Below, one piece after another: positions 6,610-15,718 of a stretch of DNA of 25,500 nucleotides (positions are counted from its first letter, which is position 1; each line of letters begins with the position of its first letter). Source of the DNA: Candidatus Woesearchaeota archaeon (GTDB taxonomy: Archaea; Nanobdellota; Nanobdellia; Woesearchaeales; UBA10200); NCBI GenBank assembly GCA_016180275.1, contig JACPBN010000038.1:1-25500 (forward strand), read 5' to 3'. A program made the translations under genes and the position numbers. The notes beneath the pieces are model-generated. The model was given only the letters and a program-made list of their open reading frames with translations, made no database searches and had not been told where the DNA came from.

Positions 6610-6930
6610 ACTCTCCTGTATAATTTTAGCTTTAATTCATTATTTAAGTCTATGTTCTTATATATTCTTATTTACATCTGCAATACAAGAATTTCTTATA
6701 AACATTTATACTCTATAAAAAGGTTGCGTAAAAATGGCTTTGCCGGATATACAACAAAATTATTGTTTGTTATATCTCTCTATTCTACCTATTCTATATG
6801 GTATACATTTATAAATTGCCGTAAACTTTAACAAACTTAAAGCTTAAAAGCACAAAACTTAAAAATAAGATAAAAAAACTACCTGTATCCTAATATATCT
6901 GGTATAAGTGAGGTTGTGAGGGGTATCATC
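6610..6930. other. 321-bp divergent intergenic region upstream of the ATP synthase operon
   Basis: This gap carries the promoters of the coiled-coil gene (minus) and the ATP synthase operon (plus). TATA-like ATTTATAAA at 6807-6815 would give a leader of about 95 nt for atpH; another, CTATAAAAAGG, ends near 6723. A bulged inverted repeat pairs GATAT..AACAAA (6746-6758) with TTTGTT-ATATC (6766-6776). A 26-codon ORF from the ATG at 6734 overlaps this hairpin but has no convincing ribosome-binding site. I see no tRNA or other recognisable RNA here. Confidence 0.5.
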
Positions 6931-7254
6931 ATGGCAGGCAATGTAATTCAAGATATAAAAAATGCTGAAAAAAATGCAAAAGAGATAATAGGGCAGGCAA
7001 ATAAGAAGGCTCAAGACATAATTGCAAAGGCAAGACAGGATTCTCAAAAACTTCTCAAGCAGAAAGAAACTGATCTGCAGGCAAAAAAGCAGGCAGAGCT
7101 TCATAAGAAAGAGCAGGAGCTTGAAAAGAAAGCCCATGATTTGCTGAAAACAGCTAACTCAGATGCAGAAAAACTTGCAACTAAAGCAGAATCAAACCTT
7201 AACAAAGCATCAGAACTTATTTTAGAAAGATTTGAGGAATACATTGGACAATAA
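6931..7254 (+). CDS. atpH: A-type ATP synthase subunit H (peripheral stalk)
   Basis: This is an entirely helical, Lys/Gln/Ala-rich coiled-coil protein (107 aa) that pairs with subunit E to form the peripheral stalks. The ATG at 6931 is chosen over a GTG at 6916 because GAGGGGT sits six bases before the ATG and would lie inside the gene otherwise. It opens the H-I-K-E-C-F-A-B-D operon. Residues KEIIGQANK near the N-terminus are identical to a stretch in subunit E at the corresponding end. Assignment rests on composition and operon position, since the family is poorly conserved in sequence. Confidence 0.85.
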   Translation: MAGNVIQDIKNAEKNAKEIIGQANKKAQDIIAKARQDSQKLLKQKETDLQAKKQAELHKKEQELEKKAHDLLKTANSDAEKLATKAESNLNKASELILERFEEYIGQ

Positions 7255-7302
7255 TATCTTGCTATATGGTTTATTTTAGTATTTGCGATTTTCGTGACCA
7301 AA

Positions 7303-9249
7303 ATGTTTGCACCAAAAAAGATGGAGAAATTGTTGATTTTGGGAGAGAAATCTCTGCTGCCGGCTACAATCAGCACATTGCACAGGCAAAAAGTTCTTCA
7401 TATAATCGAACACAGGAAAAATCCGGATGTTGACATTGGCCAGCCATTGGAAAATGCACAGAAAATATCTGAGTTACTCTTGAAAATAAGGTCATTATTT
7501 TCTTACTTAAACATAAATCCGCAAATAATCCAAGAACAGCTGCAGACAAAAGAACACCAAAAAACAACAACTCTAAAAAACAAACAAAACCTGCAGGCTA
7601 AACACCTAAAGCCAGGCATAAAACAGCTTGAAAAAGATCTGACTATTCTGACTTTTTCTGTTAACACATTATTAGGCGCACAAAAGCAGCTAGATGCAAA
7701 AATAAAATCAACAGATGAGCAGTTAAAACAGCTTGCAGTCTTAAAAGACCTAAAGCTGGAGCTTGATGATATCTCAGGCTACGAATCCATTCTGCATTAT
7801 ATTGGCTTCGTCCAAAATCTTGATATTCTTAAATTTTCTTTGCATACATCAAAAATCAGTCATGAATTAAAATATGCAGATGTCTCTGGCAAACAGGCAA
7901 TTGCATTATTCGTAGAGAAAAACTCTGCTCAGAAAACACTGGAAATTCTTGCAAAAGTGCATTTTACTGCCATGGATCTGTCAAAATTTGCCACTCAAAA
8001 AAGTAAGGAAAAGAGTAAATCAAATATTAAACTGCAGGCATTGATTGCAGCACTTCAGAATGAAAAAAAGGCAGCAGAAAACAAGTTTTCTGCAAACAAG
8101 AAATCATTTGAAAGATTAAAGCGCCAATGGCAAATTTATCTGATAGAAAATGAATTCTTTTTATCTGCAGAAATAGCTAAGGCAGAAGCACCATTAAAAT
8201 TCGGCTCAACAGATAATACTTTTTTGGCAACAGGCTATGTTCCCAGAGACAGAACTGCACAAGTAACAGAAATTCTGCAGAAAAAAGCAGACAACAAACT
8301 GTTCATACAAGAACAGCATATTCATCATGACGAGCATGTTCCAATTCAGCTGCAAAATAAAAAGATAGTCAGGCCATTCCAGTTTTTCCTTGATTTATAC
8401 TCGTTGCCAAACTATCATGAAGTAGATCCAAGTTTTTTCCTTTTCCTTGGCTTTCCATTTTTATTTGGATTTATGTTAGGGGATTTTGGTTATGGTCTTG
8501 TAACACTGGCATTATTTTATCTCCTAAAAAAGAAAATCAAGGCAGAAGCTGCACAGCAATTATTCAAAATTCTGATTTGGGCATCTTTATGGTCATTGGC
8601 ATTTGGATTATTTTTCGGAGAATTTTTTGGGCTTGAAGAGCTTGCAGGATTTAATATTCCTCATGTAATTAGCAGAGAGCATCAAAAGATATTATTATTG
8701 GGTGTAGCAGTAGCAATTGGAGTAGTTCATGTTAACCTTGGGCTGCTTATTGGCTTTTACAATGAGCTTCAGCATCATGGCTTATGGCATGCTTTCTGCG
8801 CAAAAATCTCTTGGATATTATTGCAAATAGGGTCAGCATTATTATATCTTTCATATGGTATGTATTTAATTCCGCCGATATTTGGGTTTTTAACACTTGG
8901 CATTTCAGTAGTTTTACTGTATTTTGGTGAAGGTATTCGTGGATTGGTTGAACTGCCAAGTATTTTTGGCAACATCATGAGTTATGCACGTTTAATGGCT
9001 CTTGGCTTAGCATCAGTAGGCTTGGCAGTTGTAGTTAATGAGATGGCTGCAGAATTTTTCCATGAGCCTAGTGTATTAAATGTAATAGTTGGAATTTTGA
9101 TTTTAGTAATTGGCCATGTAATAAATATTGCGCTTGGTATACTTGGGCCATTTTTGCATTCATTAAGATTGCAGTATGTGGAGTTTTTCACCAAGTTTTA
9201 TTCTGGCGGTGGCATTGCATACAGGCCATTTGGCGCAGAGAAGGAATAA
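7303..9249 (+). CDS. atpI: A-type ATP synthase subunit I (a subunit)
   Basis: The membrane stator subunit carries the ion half-channels facing the c ring. A soluble N-terminal half of about 380 residues with coiled coil joins a C-terminal membrane half of about seven or eight helices, beginning FFLFLGFPFLFGFMLGDFGYG. The essential buried arginine is in LHSLRLQYVEFF near the C-terminus (R622 from this start). The conserved NIMSYARLMALGLAS precedes it. A GTG at 7294 could extend the frame by three codons, but GTGA at 7294-7297 is correctly placed as ribosome-binding site for the ATG at 7303. Length (648 aa) is normal. Confidence 0.93.
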   Translation: MFAPKKMEKLLILGEKSLLPATISTLHRQKVLHIIEHRKNPDVDIGQPLENAQKISELLLKIRSLFSYLNINPQIIQEQLQTKEHQKTTTLKNKQNLQAKHLKPGIKQLEKDLTILTFSVNTLLGAQKQLDAKIKSTDEQLKQLAVLKDLKLELDDISGYESILHYIGFVQNLDILKFSLHTSKISHELKYADVSGKQAIALFVEKNSAQKTLEILAKVHFTAMDLSKFATQKSKEKSKSNIKLQALIAALQNEKKAAENKFSANKKSFERLKRQWQIYLIENEFFLSAEIAKAEAPLKFGSTDNTFLATGYVPRDRTAQVTEILQKKADNKLFIQEQHIHHDEHVPIQLQNKKIVRPFQFFLDLYSLPNYHEVDPSFFLFLGFPFLFGFMLGDFGYGLVTLALFYLLKKKIKAEAAQQLFKILIWASLWSLAFGLFFGEFFGLEELAGFNIPHVISREHQKILLLGVAVAIGVVHVNLGLLIGFYNELQHHGLWHAFCAKISWILLQIGSALLYLSYGMYLIPPIFGFLTLGISVVLLYFGEGIRGLVELPSIFGNIMSYARLMALGLASVGLAVVVNEMAAEFFHEPSVLNVIVGILILVIGHVINIALGILGPFLHSLRLQYVEFFTKFYSGGGIAYRPFGAEKE

Positions 9250-9270
9250 AAAAACTATGGAGGGATATAT

Positions 9271-9495
9271 ATGGCATTAGAAAATGGATTAATTGCATTG
9301 GCAGCAGGATTGGCTATAGGTGCTACATCTCTTGCAGCAGCAATTGCAGAGAAGGATATTGGTACAGCAGCTATTGGAGCAATGGCTGAAAAGGAAGAAT
9401 TGTTTGGTAAAGGCCTGGTATTAACCGTTATTCCGGAGACATTAGTTATCTTTGGGCTGGTAATTGCTATAATGATAATTGGTATGGCAAAATAA
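9271..9495 (+). CDS. atpK: A-type ATP synthase subunit K (c-ring proteolipid)
   Basis: This 74-aa hairpin of two membrane helices (about 5-27 and 45-72) oligomerises into the ion-translocating rotor ring. The ion-binding carboxylate is E56 in VIPETLVIFG. The polar loop between the helices contains AEKEELFGKG, which contacts the central stalk. It is the simple single-hairpin form, not the duplicated four-helix form. Whether it carries protons or sodium cannot be settled: helix 1 (IGATSLAAAIAEKDIG) lacks an obvious glutamine ligand. GGAGGG upstream gives a strong ribosome-binding site, fitting high c-subunit stoichiometry. Confidence 0.93.
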   Translation: MALENGLIALAAGLAIGATSLAAAIAEKDIGTAAIGAMAEKEELFGKGLVLTVIPETLVIFGLVIAIMIIGMAK

Positions 9496-9549
9496 GCAGG
9501 TTATTTTTTATTTTTACAACATGCTATCTTACTTAGGTGAGTGGTAAAC

Positions 9550-10101
9550 ATGGGATTACAAGAAGTAAAAAACTCTATATTGGAATCAGCTAATCGGCAG
9601 GCTAAAGAAATAATCGGGCAGGCAAATAAGGATGCTGCACAAATTGAGCAGCAGACAAAACAGCAGTTGAAAGAGTTTGAGCAAAAATATGCTTATGAGC
9701 TGAGTGAAGCAGGAAAAAATCTGGAAAAAATCAGGCTAGCGGCAGTTAATAGTGAAGCAAATCATATAGTGCTGAAAAAAAAGAAAGAGATAATTGATAG
9801 GGCATTTGATCTTGCATTAAAGCAGGTAATAGGCCAAGCGCAAAAAAATAGCTATGTTAAAAAATTGCTTGAGAAAGCCAAAAAAGAGCTTGAGATAAAA
9901 TACGTCTACTGCAACAAGCAAGATATCAAAAGCATTAACGGCTTTAACTACGGCTTTAACTGCACAGCAACTGAAATAACGGCTGGTATAATTGTAGAAA
10001 ATGCAGATAAGAGCATTCGCTTGGATTATAGCTTTGAAACAGTATTTGATACCTTAAATGGCAGGATATTGCAGGATGTTGCTAAAAAGCTGTTTAAGTG
10101 A
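9550..10101 (+). CDS. atpE: A-type ATP synthase subunit E (peripheral stalk)
   Basis: The partner of subunit H in the peripheral stalk, 183 aa from this start. The N-terminal half is coiled coil (about 5-90, Lys/Gln/Glu-rich). The C-terminal half is a mixed alpha/beta head that binds the top of A1, with EITAGIIVENADKSIRLDYSF as the recognisable family block. The GTG at 9541 directly abuts the ribosome-binding site AGGTGA (9535-9540), too close to initiate, so the ATG at 9550 is preferred. It shares KEIIGQANK with subunit H. Confidence 0.9.
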   Translation: MGLQEVKNSILESANRQAKEIIGQANKDAAQIEQQTKQQLKEFEQKYAYELSEAGKNLEKIRLAAVNSEANHIVLKKKKEIIDRAFDLALKQVIGQAQKNSYVKKLLEKAKKELEIKYVYCNKQDIKSINGFNYGFNCTATEITAGIIVENADKSIRLDYSFETVFDTLNGRILQDVAKKLFK

Positions 10102-10207
10102 TAAGTAGAAATATTTTGCTTGATTAGATGGCACAATTTAGAAAAAAGAACTGTTAAAAAATTAGATAATAAAGAAGTATCTATTAAAAAGTTGTATAAT
10201 TGAAAAA

Positions 10208-11332
10208 ATGCAAGAGACAGTCACATTAGAAAGCTCATCATTGAAGAATGAAGAGATTGTAATGCAAAATAAAGGAATGATTCGCTTAGGCAAATATCCT
10301 TATACCTATGTTCGTGTTGCAGTAATGCGCACTCTTTTAATTAAGCCGGCAGAATATGAGCGCTTGCTTAAGATGTCTGTTCCGGAAATTATTCGTTATC
10401 TGGAAGAAACAGAATACAAGACGGAAATAGACCAGCTTGCATTAAATTATTCAGGCACTGAGCTTATTGACCAGGCATTAAATAAGAACATAGTCAAGAC
10501 ATTCCAAAAGCTTAGGCGAATATCTACAAAAACCTTACAGAAATTAGTTGAGATTTATTTTATGAGAAAGGATATGCACAATCTAAAGACAATCATGCGC
10601 GGCAAATTTACCAAATCAAGCAATAAGGAAATAGAATTTTTGTTGGTGCCTGCAGGTTTATTAACTGAAGATACTTTAGCTGCATTAGTAAAGATAGGGT
10701 CGATTGAAGATATGTTAAGAAATAAAGCAATCACGCAGTTAATCCCGTCTGAATATCTTAAGTCAAGTCTAGGTGAATTTAATAAGACAAAAGACATAGC
10801 AAAACTTGAGAATGCATTGGATAAATTTTATTTCAACACACTTATATCTTTTGTTGCACGGCTTTCAAGCCAAGGCATGTTATTCAGAGAATTCATAACA
10901 GCAGAAATTGAAATCTTAAACATTATGACAATCATGCGCTTAAAAAGAGAAGGCATCCCAAAAAAAGAATTGATTGAATTCATTATCTCTAGTCCAGATA
11001 AGCGCCAGCAACGGAAGATTCATGGCATACTTAATGCAGCTAGTGTAGATGCAGTTATTGAAAAATTAAAAAAATTAGGTTACGCGCAGATTATTAAGGC
11101 AGGGATAGACGAATATAAAAAATCTGCGTCACTGACCACAATCGAGATGGATTTCAAGCGTTATCTCCTCAAAAAAACTTTGCTGTTCGGGCACAAAAAT
11201 CCGCTTTCAGTTGACACAATATTATCTTTCATGTTTGCAAAAGACATGGAAATCAGGAACTTGCAGCTCCTCATAAAGTGCAAACAATTTAACATGCCTG
11301 AAAATTTCATTAGGGAGCAAATGGTGATCTAA
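10208..11332 (+). CDS. atpC: A-type ATP synthase subunit C (central stalk base)
   Basis: The funnel-shaped subunit joins the central stalk to the c ring. The all-helical 374-aa frame contains typical family blocks: YPYTYVRVAVMRTLL near the N-terminus, IYFMRKDMHNLKTIMRG about a third of the way in, and a C-terminal PLSVDTILSFMFAKDMEIRN. The true start is uncertain: in-frame ATGs occur at 10208, 10262 and 10277, and family members usually begin only a few residues before the YPYT block. The first 23 residues may therefore be untranslated. Its TAA overlaps the atpF ATG (TAATG). Confidence 0.9.
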   Translation: MQETVTLESSSLKNEEIVMQNKGMIRLGKYPYTYVRVAVMRTLLIKPAEYERLLKMSVPEIIRYLEETEYKTEIDQLALNYSGTELIDQALNKNIVKTFQKLRRISTKTLQKLVEIYFMRKDMHNLKTIMRGKFTKSSNKEIEFLLVPAGLLTEDTLAALVKIGSIEDMLRNKAITQLIPSEYLKSSLGEFNKTKDIAKLENALDKFYFNTLISFVARLSSQGMLFREFITAEIEILNIMTIMRLKREGIPKKELIEFIISSPDKRQQRKIHGILNAASVDAVIEKLKKLGYAQIIKAGIDEYKKSASLTTIEMDFKRYLLKKTLLFGHKNPLSVDTILSFMFAKDMEIRNLQLLIKCKQFNMPENFIREQMVI

Positions 11333-11670
11333 TGCAACAGCTCGCAGCGATTGGCACTAATCAATTCATTCTAGGATTCCGGTTAGCTGGCATTAGGCAT
11401 ACTTTTGAAGTAGAACCGTCATTAAATAAAAAAACAGATATTAGTGCAAAAGGCATCAAGACTTTAATTACAGCATCTGCTGATAACGTAGGCATAGTAA
11501 TTATGGATGAGAATTTGCTAGATTCAATGTCATTTTTTGACAGAAGTGATATTGAAAACAGCATTTCTCCTGTATTCATTCCGTTATCTACAAGAGCTGC
11601 TCAGGAAAATCTGCGCAAGCTGATAAAGAAGTCAATAGGCGTAGATGTCTGGAAGCAAGATGAGAAATAA
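11332..11670 (+). CDS. atpF: A-type ATP synthase subunit F (central stalk)
   Basis: A small alpha/beta subunit (112 aa) that binds subunit D in the central stalk and modulates ATPase activity. It starts with the typical AAIGTNQFILGFRLAGI strand-loop, with VGIVIMDENLLDSM in the middle and PVFIPL before the C-terminal helix, which ends in the usual ...LRKLIKKSIGVDVW. It starts one base inside the atpC stop codon, so translation is coupled. Confidence 0.92.
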   Translation: MQQLAAIGTNQFILGFRLAGIRHTFEVEPSLNKKTDISAKGIKTLITASADNVGIVIMDENLLDSMSFFDRSDIENSISPVFIPLSTRAAQENLRKLIKKSIGVDVWKQDEK

Positions 11671-11706
11671 TAACTAAGAAATAAAATAACCAATAAAAAA
11701 ATCGTA

Positions 11707-11765
11707 AAATAAAATAATAATCATCATTAAAAAATAAATAAAATAATAATCATCATTAAAAAATA
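11707..11765. repeat. 29-bp tandem duplication in the atpF-atpA gap
   Basis: A 26-bp string containing AAAATAATAATCATCATT occurs at 11711-11736 and again at 11740-11765, a 29-bp period in an A/T-only region apart from the TCATCATT core. It lies within the 161-bp gap before atpA. No promoter role is evident beyond A/T richness, and slippage is the likely origin. Confidence 0.75.
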
Positions 11766-11831
11766 TAAAAAATTAAACAGCCAAATAAGAAAATAAAAAA
11801 CTAATTGCAAAAAAACTAAAATGGTGAGAAC

Positions 11832-13586
11832 ATGAAAGATGTCAATAAAGTAGGGAAATTAATTAGGATTGCAGGCCCAGTTGTTGTAGCAACAGGCATA
11901 GATGCAGAGATGTATGATCTGGTTAGGATAGGCAGGGAAAAATTAATGGGCGAAGTCATTGAAATACAGAATGATAAAATAATTATCCAGGTTTATGAGG
12001 ATACTTCAGGCATTAAACCGGGAGAGCCGGTTTACAATACAGGCAAATCCTTAAGTGTAGAGCTTGGCCCTGGCTTATTAACAAGCATTTACGATGGCAT
12101 CCAGCGTCCATTGCCTGTACTGAGAGACCAGATGGGAGACTTTATTCTGCGGGGAGTAGATGCTTCTGGCTTGGACCAAAAAAAGAAATGGGATTTCAAG
12201 GCAACTGCAAAGAAAGGGGATAGCGTAAAGACAGGAAGTTTTCTTGGCGAAGTTGAGGAAACTCAGGGCAATATGCATAAAATCATGGTTCCGTTTGGTG
12301 TATCAGGAAAATTAACTGAGATAAATTCAGGCAAATTTACAGTTAATGATATTATTGGTTATGTTGAAGATGCAAATAAGAAAACTCATGAGTTAAAGCT
12401 AAAGCAATATTGGCCAGTAAGATTGCCAAGGCCTGTTGCAAAGAAGCTTATGCCTAATATGCCATTGATTACAGGGCAGAGAGTTTTTGATTCATTATTT
12501 ACATTGGCAAAAGGCGGAGTTGCAGCTATTCCAGGGCCATTTGGTGCAGGTAAAACTGTTTCACAGCAGCAGCTTGCAAAATGGTGTGACGCAGAGATAA
12601 TTGTTTACATTGGATGTGGCGAGCGCGGCAATGAAATGACTGAGGTTCTTACGGAATTTCCTCATTTAACAGATCCAAAAACAGGCAAGCCTTTGATGAA
12701 TCGTACAGTACTGATTGCAAACACAAGTAATATGCCAGTTGCAGCAAGAGAAGCATCTGTTTATACAGGCATAACAATCGCAGAATATTACAGAGACATG
12801 GGTTATGATGTTGCTTTAATGGCAGATTCAACTTCAAGATGGGCAGAGGCAATGAGAGAAATCTCTAGCAGATTAGAGGAGATGCCGGGAGAGGAAGGTT
12901 ATCCTGCATATCTTTCAACAAAATTGGCACAATTCTATGAAAGAGCAGGCCGCGTACAGCCTCTTGGCACAAAAAAAGAAGGTTCTGTAACTGTTATTGG
13001 CGCAGTTTCTCCTCCGGGCGGAGATTTTTCAGAGCCAGTAACTCAAAACACTCTTCGTGTAACAAAAACATTCTGGGCATTAGATGCAAAGCTTGCTCAG
13101 AGAAGGCATTTCCCGAGCATAAACTGGCTTACAAGCTACAGCCTTTATCTTGATACATTAGAGCCTTGGTTTGCTGATAATGTTGCTCCAGACTGGAGAC
13201 AGCTCACAGGTGATTGCATGAAAATATTGCAGCAGGAAGAAAAGCTTCTTGAAATTGTCCAGCTTGTTGGCAGTGATGCATTGCCAGAGAAAGAACAGCT
13301 CACTCTTGATGCCGCAAGATTAATCAGGGAGTTTTTGCTGCAGCAGAACGCATACCATGAAATTGACACATTCATTAGTTTGCAAAAAACAAGATTGATT
13401 ATGAAAACTATTTTGCAGTATTATCAGCAGGCACAATCTGCTTTGGAACATGGTGTGAGAGTCCAAAAGTTATTGGAAATAAAATCAAAGACAGAAATAG
13501 GCAATGCAAAGTTCAACAAAGACTTTGAAGGCATATTAAATGGAGCGCAGAAAAAGATGGAAGCAGAGATACGGGCATTGGGTTGA
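11832..13586 (+). CDS. atpA: A-type ATP synthase catalytic subunit A
   Basis: The catalytic nucleotide-binding subunit, 584 aa, normal length. Residues 1-75 form the beta barrel. The A-type-specific inserted 'bulge' region spans about 105-190. The P-loop is GPFGAGKT (235-242), followed by the catalytic GERGNEMTE (263-271), SRWAEAMREISSRLEEMPGE and the C-terminal helical domain. The P-loop has alanine (A239) where many archaeal subunits, such as Pyrococcus, carry serine. GGTGAG seven bases before the ATG supports the start. A UPF0114 gene separates it from atpB, an unusual interruption. Confidence 0.95.
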   Translation: MKDVNKVGKLIRIAGPVVVATGIDAEMYDLVRIGREKLMGEVIEIQNDKIIIQVYEDTSGIKPGEPVYNTGKSLSVELGPGLLTSIYDGIQRPLPVLRDQMGDFILRGVDASGLDQKKKWDFKATAKKGDSVKTGSFLGEVEETQGNMHKIMVPFGVSGKLTEINSGKFTVNDIIGYVEDANKKTHELKLKQYWPVRLPRPVAKKLMPNMPLITGQRVFDSLFTLAKGGVAAIPGPFGAGKTVSQQQLAKWCDAEIIVYIGCGERGNEMTEVLTEFPHLTDPKTGKPLMNRTVLIANTSNMPVAAREASVYTGITIAEYYRDMGYDVALMADSTSRWAEAMREISSRLEEMPGEEGYPAYLSTKLAQFYERAGRVQPLGTKKEGSVTVIGAVSPPGGDFSEPVTQNTLRVTKTFWALDAKLAQRRHFPSINWLTSYSLYLDTLEPWFADNVAPDWRQLTGDCMKILQQEEKLLEIVQLVGSDALPEKEQLTLDAARLIREFLLQQNAYHEIDTFISLQKTRLIMKTILQYYQQAQSALEHGVRVQKLLEIKSKTEIGNAKFNKDFEGILNGAQKKMEAEIRALG

Positions 13587-13613
13587 GTAGATTAAACTTA
13601 ACCGCTGCTTAAA

Positions 13614-13624
13614 CTTTTATAAAA
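13614..13624 (+). promoter_or_regulatory. TATA box for the UPF0114 membrane-protein gene
   Basis: CTTTTATAAAA is centred about 24 nt upstream of the ATG at 13643, and no Shine-Dalgarno precedes that ATG. This implies an internal, leaderless promoter within the ATP synthase operon. Confidence 0.55.
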
Positions 13625-13642
13625 TTAAAATATTGCAATAAA

Positions 13643-14107
13643 ATGAAAAGAATCTTAGAGAACGGAAAATATGCAGTATACCTTGGCATAGTTGGCACAT
13701 TTTTGGCATCTATTTTGCTGTTTGTGCTAACAACATTCAAGCTGCTCAAAGAAACTTATATTGCAGTAGTTTACACAGGTGATCTGACAGCATTATCTGC
13801 GTCAGTGATTTCTGGTCTTGATTCATACATACTTGCAATCATAGTCTACATCTTTTCAATCTCTCTGTATGAATTATTTATCGGCAATCTGAAAGTTCCT
13901 GCTTGGCTTGTTGTGCATAATCTAGACGATTTAAAAAAGAAACTCTCTAGCGTAATTGCATTGATACTTGCAGTCTTGTTCCTCAAGCATGTAATTAAAT
14001 GGGAAAATGGCCTCGAGACATTATACTTTGCAATTTCAATCGCATTGATGATTGGAGTATTGATCGCTTACATGATTGTAAAAGAAAATTTTGCATCAAA
14101 ACATTGA
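13643..14107 (+). CDS. UPF0114 (YqhA-like) membrane protein inside the ATP synthase operon
   Basis: This 154-aa protein has four predicted membrane helices (about 12-32, 58-78, 96-115, 125-146). Family blocks of UPF0114/YqhA are visible: LDSYILAIIVYIFSISLYELFI (57-78 region), PAWLVVHNLDDLKKKL, and SVIALILAVLFLKHVIKWENG. The biochemical role of the family is not established as far as I know. It lies between atpA and atpB on the same strand, with its own TATA box and A/T-rich spacers on both sides. That could mean an inserted gene or a membrane factor co-expressed with the synthase. It is not a standard subunit. Confidence 0.8.
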   Translation: MKRILENGKYAVYLGIVGTFLASILLFVLTTFKLLKETYIAVVYTGDLTALSASVISGLDSYILAIIVYIFSISLYELFIGNLKVPAWLVVHNLDDLKKKLSSVIALILAVLFLKHVIKWENGLETLYFAISIALMIGVLIAYMIVKENFASKH

Positions 14108-14220
14108 ATAAATAAAAAAACAGATAAAAATAACCTATCAGCAGGGCAAATTCATAAAAAAATAATTATAATAAATAAAATAAACAAAAAACAATCAAAA
14201 TCAAATAAATAAAAAAAACA

Positions 14221-14231
14221 ATATAAATATA
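14221..14231 (+). promoter_or_regulatory. TATA-like box and ribosome-binding site before atpB
   Basis: ATATAAATATA lies about 45 nt before the atpB ATG, leaving room for a leader of roughly 20 nt that includes GGTGGT (14261-14266), five bases from the start codon. The 164-bp gap (14108-14271) is otherwise almost pure A/T, with no other feature that I can see. Confidence 0.45.
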
Positions 14232-14271
14232 CCTAATAAAAACAATCAAAAAACAAAAATGGTGGTATACT

Positions 14272-15654
14272 ATGAAAGAATATAAAACAATCAAAGATGT
14301 AGCAGGCCCATTGGTTTTTGTCGAGAAAACAGATCCAGTAGGTTATGGGGACCTAGTTAGCATTAGATTATCAAATGGCTTGCTGAAAAATGGCCAAGTT
14401 CTTGATACTTCAGAAGATCTTGTTGTTGTCCAGGTATTTGAAGGAACTTCTGGTATTGGAAAAGAGGCAATGGTTAAGTTTTTGGGAGACACAATAAAGC
14501 TTCCAGTTAGTGAAGACATGCTTGGCAGAATATTAAATGGTGCAGGCAAGCCAATTGACAATGGCCCAGAAATTATTCCTGAAAAAAAGATTGATATCAT
14601 TGGCGCAGCTATTAATCCTTATGCAAGGCAGCAGCCGGCAGACTTTATTCAGACAGGCATCTCAACAATTGATTGCACTAATACTCTGGTACGTGGCCAG
14701 AAACTTCCAATATTCTCTGGCTCTGGTCTGCCTCATAACGAAATTGCATTGCAGATTGCAAGGCAAGCAAAAGTTCTCGGCGCAGAAGAAAAGTTCGTTG
14801 TAGTATTTGCAGCAATGGGAATTACAAATGAAGAAGCACAATATTTCATGGCAGATTTTGAGAGAACAGGAGCTTTACAGAGAAGTGTTGTCTTCTTAAA
14901 TCTGGCTAATGACCCTGCAGTTGAAAGACTGGTTACACCAAGAATGGCTTTGACAGCAGCAGAATATCTTGCATTTGAAAAAGACATGCATGTTCTGGTT
15001 ATTTTAACTGATATGACAAACTACTGTGAAAGCTTGAGAGAAATAGGCGCAGCTAGGGAGGAAATTCCAGGTAGAAGAGGTTATCCTGGTTATATGTACA
15101 CAGACCTAGCAATGATATATGAGCGTGCAGGAATCATCAAGGGCAAACGCGGTTCAATTACGCAAATTCCTATCTTAACAATGCCAGGAGATGATATTAC
15201 ACATCCAATTGCAGATCTGACTGGCTATATTACTGAAGGTCAGATAGTACTCAGCAGAGAACTGCACAGAAAAGGCATCTACCCTCCAATTGATGTGCTT
15301 CCGTCTCTTTCAAGATTAATGAACCTTGGCATTGGCCCGAAGAAAACTAGAGAAGACCATAAAAACGTGTCTGACCAATTATATGCAAACTATGCAGAAG
15401 GCAGAGATTTAAGAGGATTAGTTGCAATTGTTGGTGAAGAAGCTTTGTCAGAGCGTGATCGCAGGCTGCTAAAATCTGCAGAAGAATTTGAAACGAAATT
15501 TGTTCAGCAGAATAGATTGGAAGACAGGGCAATTACAGACACACTTGGAATAGGTTGGAATTTATTTGGCCCGATTCCAAAGCAGGAACTGACAAGAATC
15601 TCGCCAGAATTAAAGGAGAAATTCTATAAGGAAGCAAAGCAAGTAGCTAAGTAG
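14272..15654 (+). CDS. atpB: A-type ATP synthase regulatory subunit B
   Basis: The non-catalytic nucleotide-binding subunit alternates with A in the A3B3 head. The 460-aa protein has the degenerate P-loop region SGSGLPHNEIALQIARQA (149-166), as expected for B subunits. TNYCESLREIGAAREEIPGR and the TREDHKNVSDQLYANYA block are characteristic, and the protein ends with the helical domain. GGTGGT upstream supports the start. Its expression may depend on its own TATA box, given the UPF0114 gene and A/T spacers between it and atpA. Confidence 0.95.
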   Translation: MKEYKTIKDVAGPLVFVEKTDPVGYGDLVSIRLSNGLLKNGQVLDTSEDLVVVQVFEGTSGIGKEAMVKFLGDTIKLPVSEDMLGRILNGAGKPIDNGPEIIPEKKIDIIGAAINPYARQQPADFIQTGISTIDCTNTLVRGQKLPIFSGSGLPHNEIALQIARQAKVLGAEEKFVVVFAAMGITNEEAQYFMADFERTGALQRSVVFLNLANDPAVERLVTPRMALTAAEYLAFEKDMHVLVILTDMTNYCESLREIGAAREEIPGRRGYPGYMYTDLAMIYERAGIIKGKRGSITQIPILTMPGDDITHPIADLTGYITEGQIVLSRELHRKGIYPPIDVLPSLSRLMNLGIGPKKTREDHKNVSDQLYANYAEGRDLRGLVAIVGEEALSERDRRLLKSAEEFETKFVQQNRLEDRAITDTLGIGWNLFGPIPKQELTRISPELKEKFYKEAKQVAK

Positions 15655-15718
15655 GTGCAATAAATAACTAAAAAATAAAATAATAATAATGGATCAAGAC
15701 TAAAAACTCAAGACCACT

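Noticed and set aside
6734..6814. 26-codon leader peptide upstream of atpH
   Set aside because: No ribosome-binding site, and its stop overlaps the probable TATA box, so it would lie upstream of the transcript; kept only as a remark on the region.
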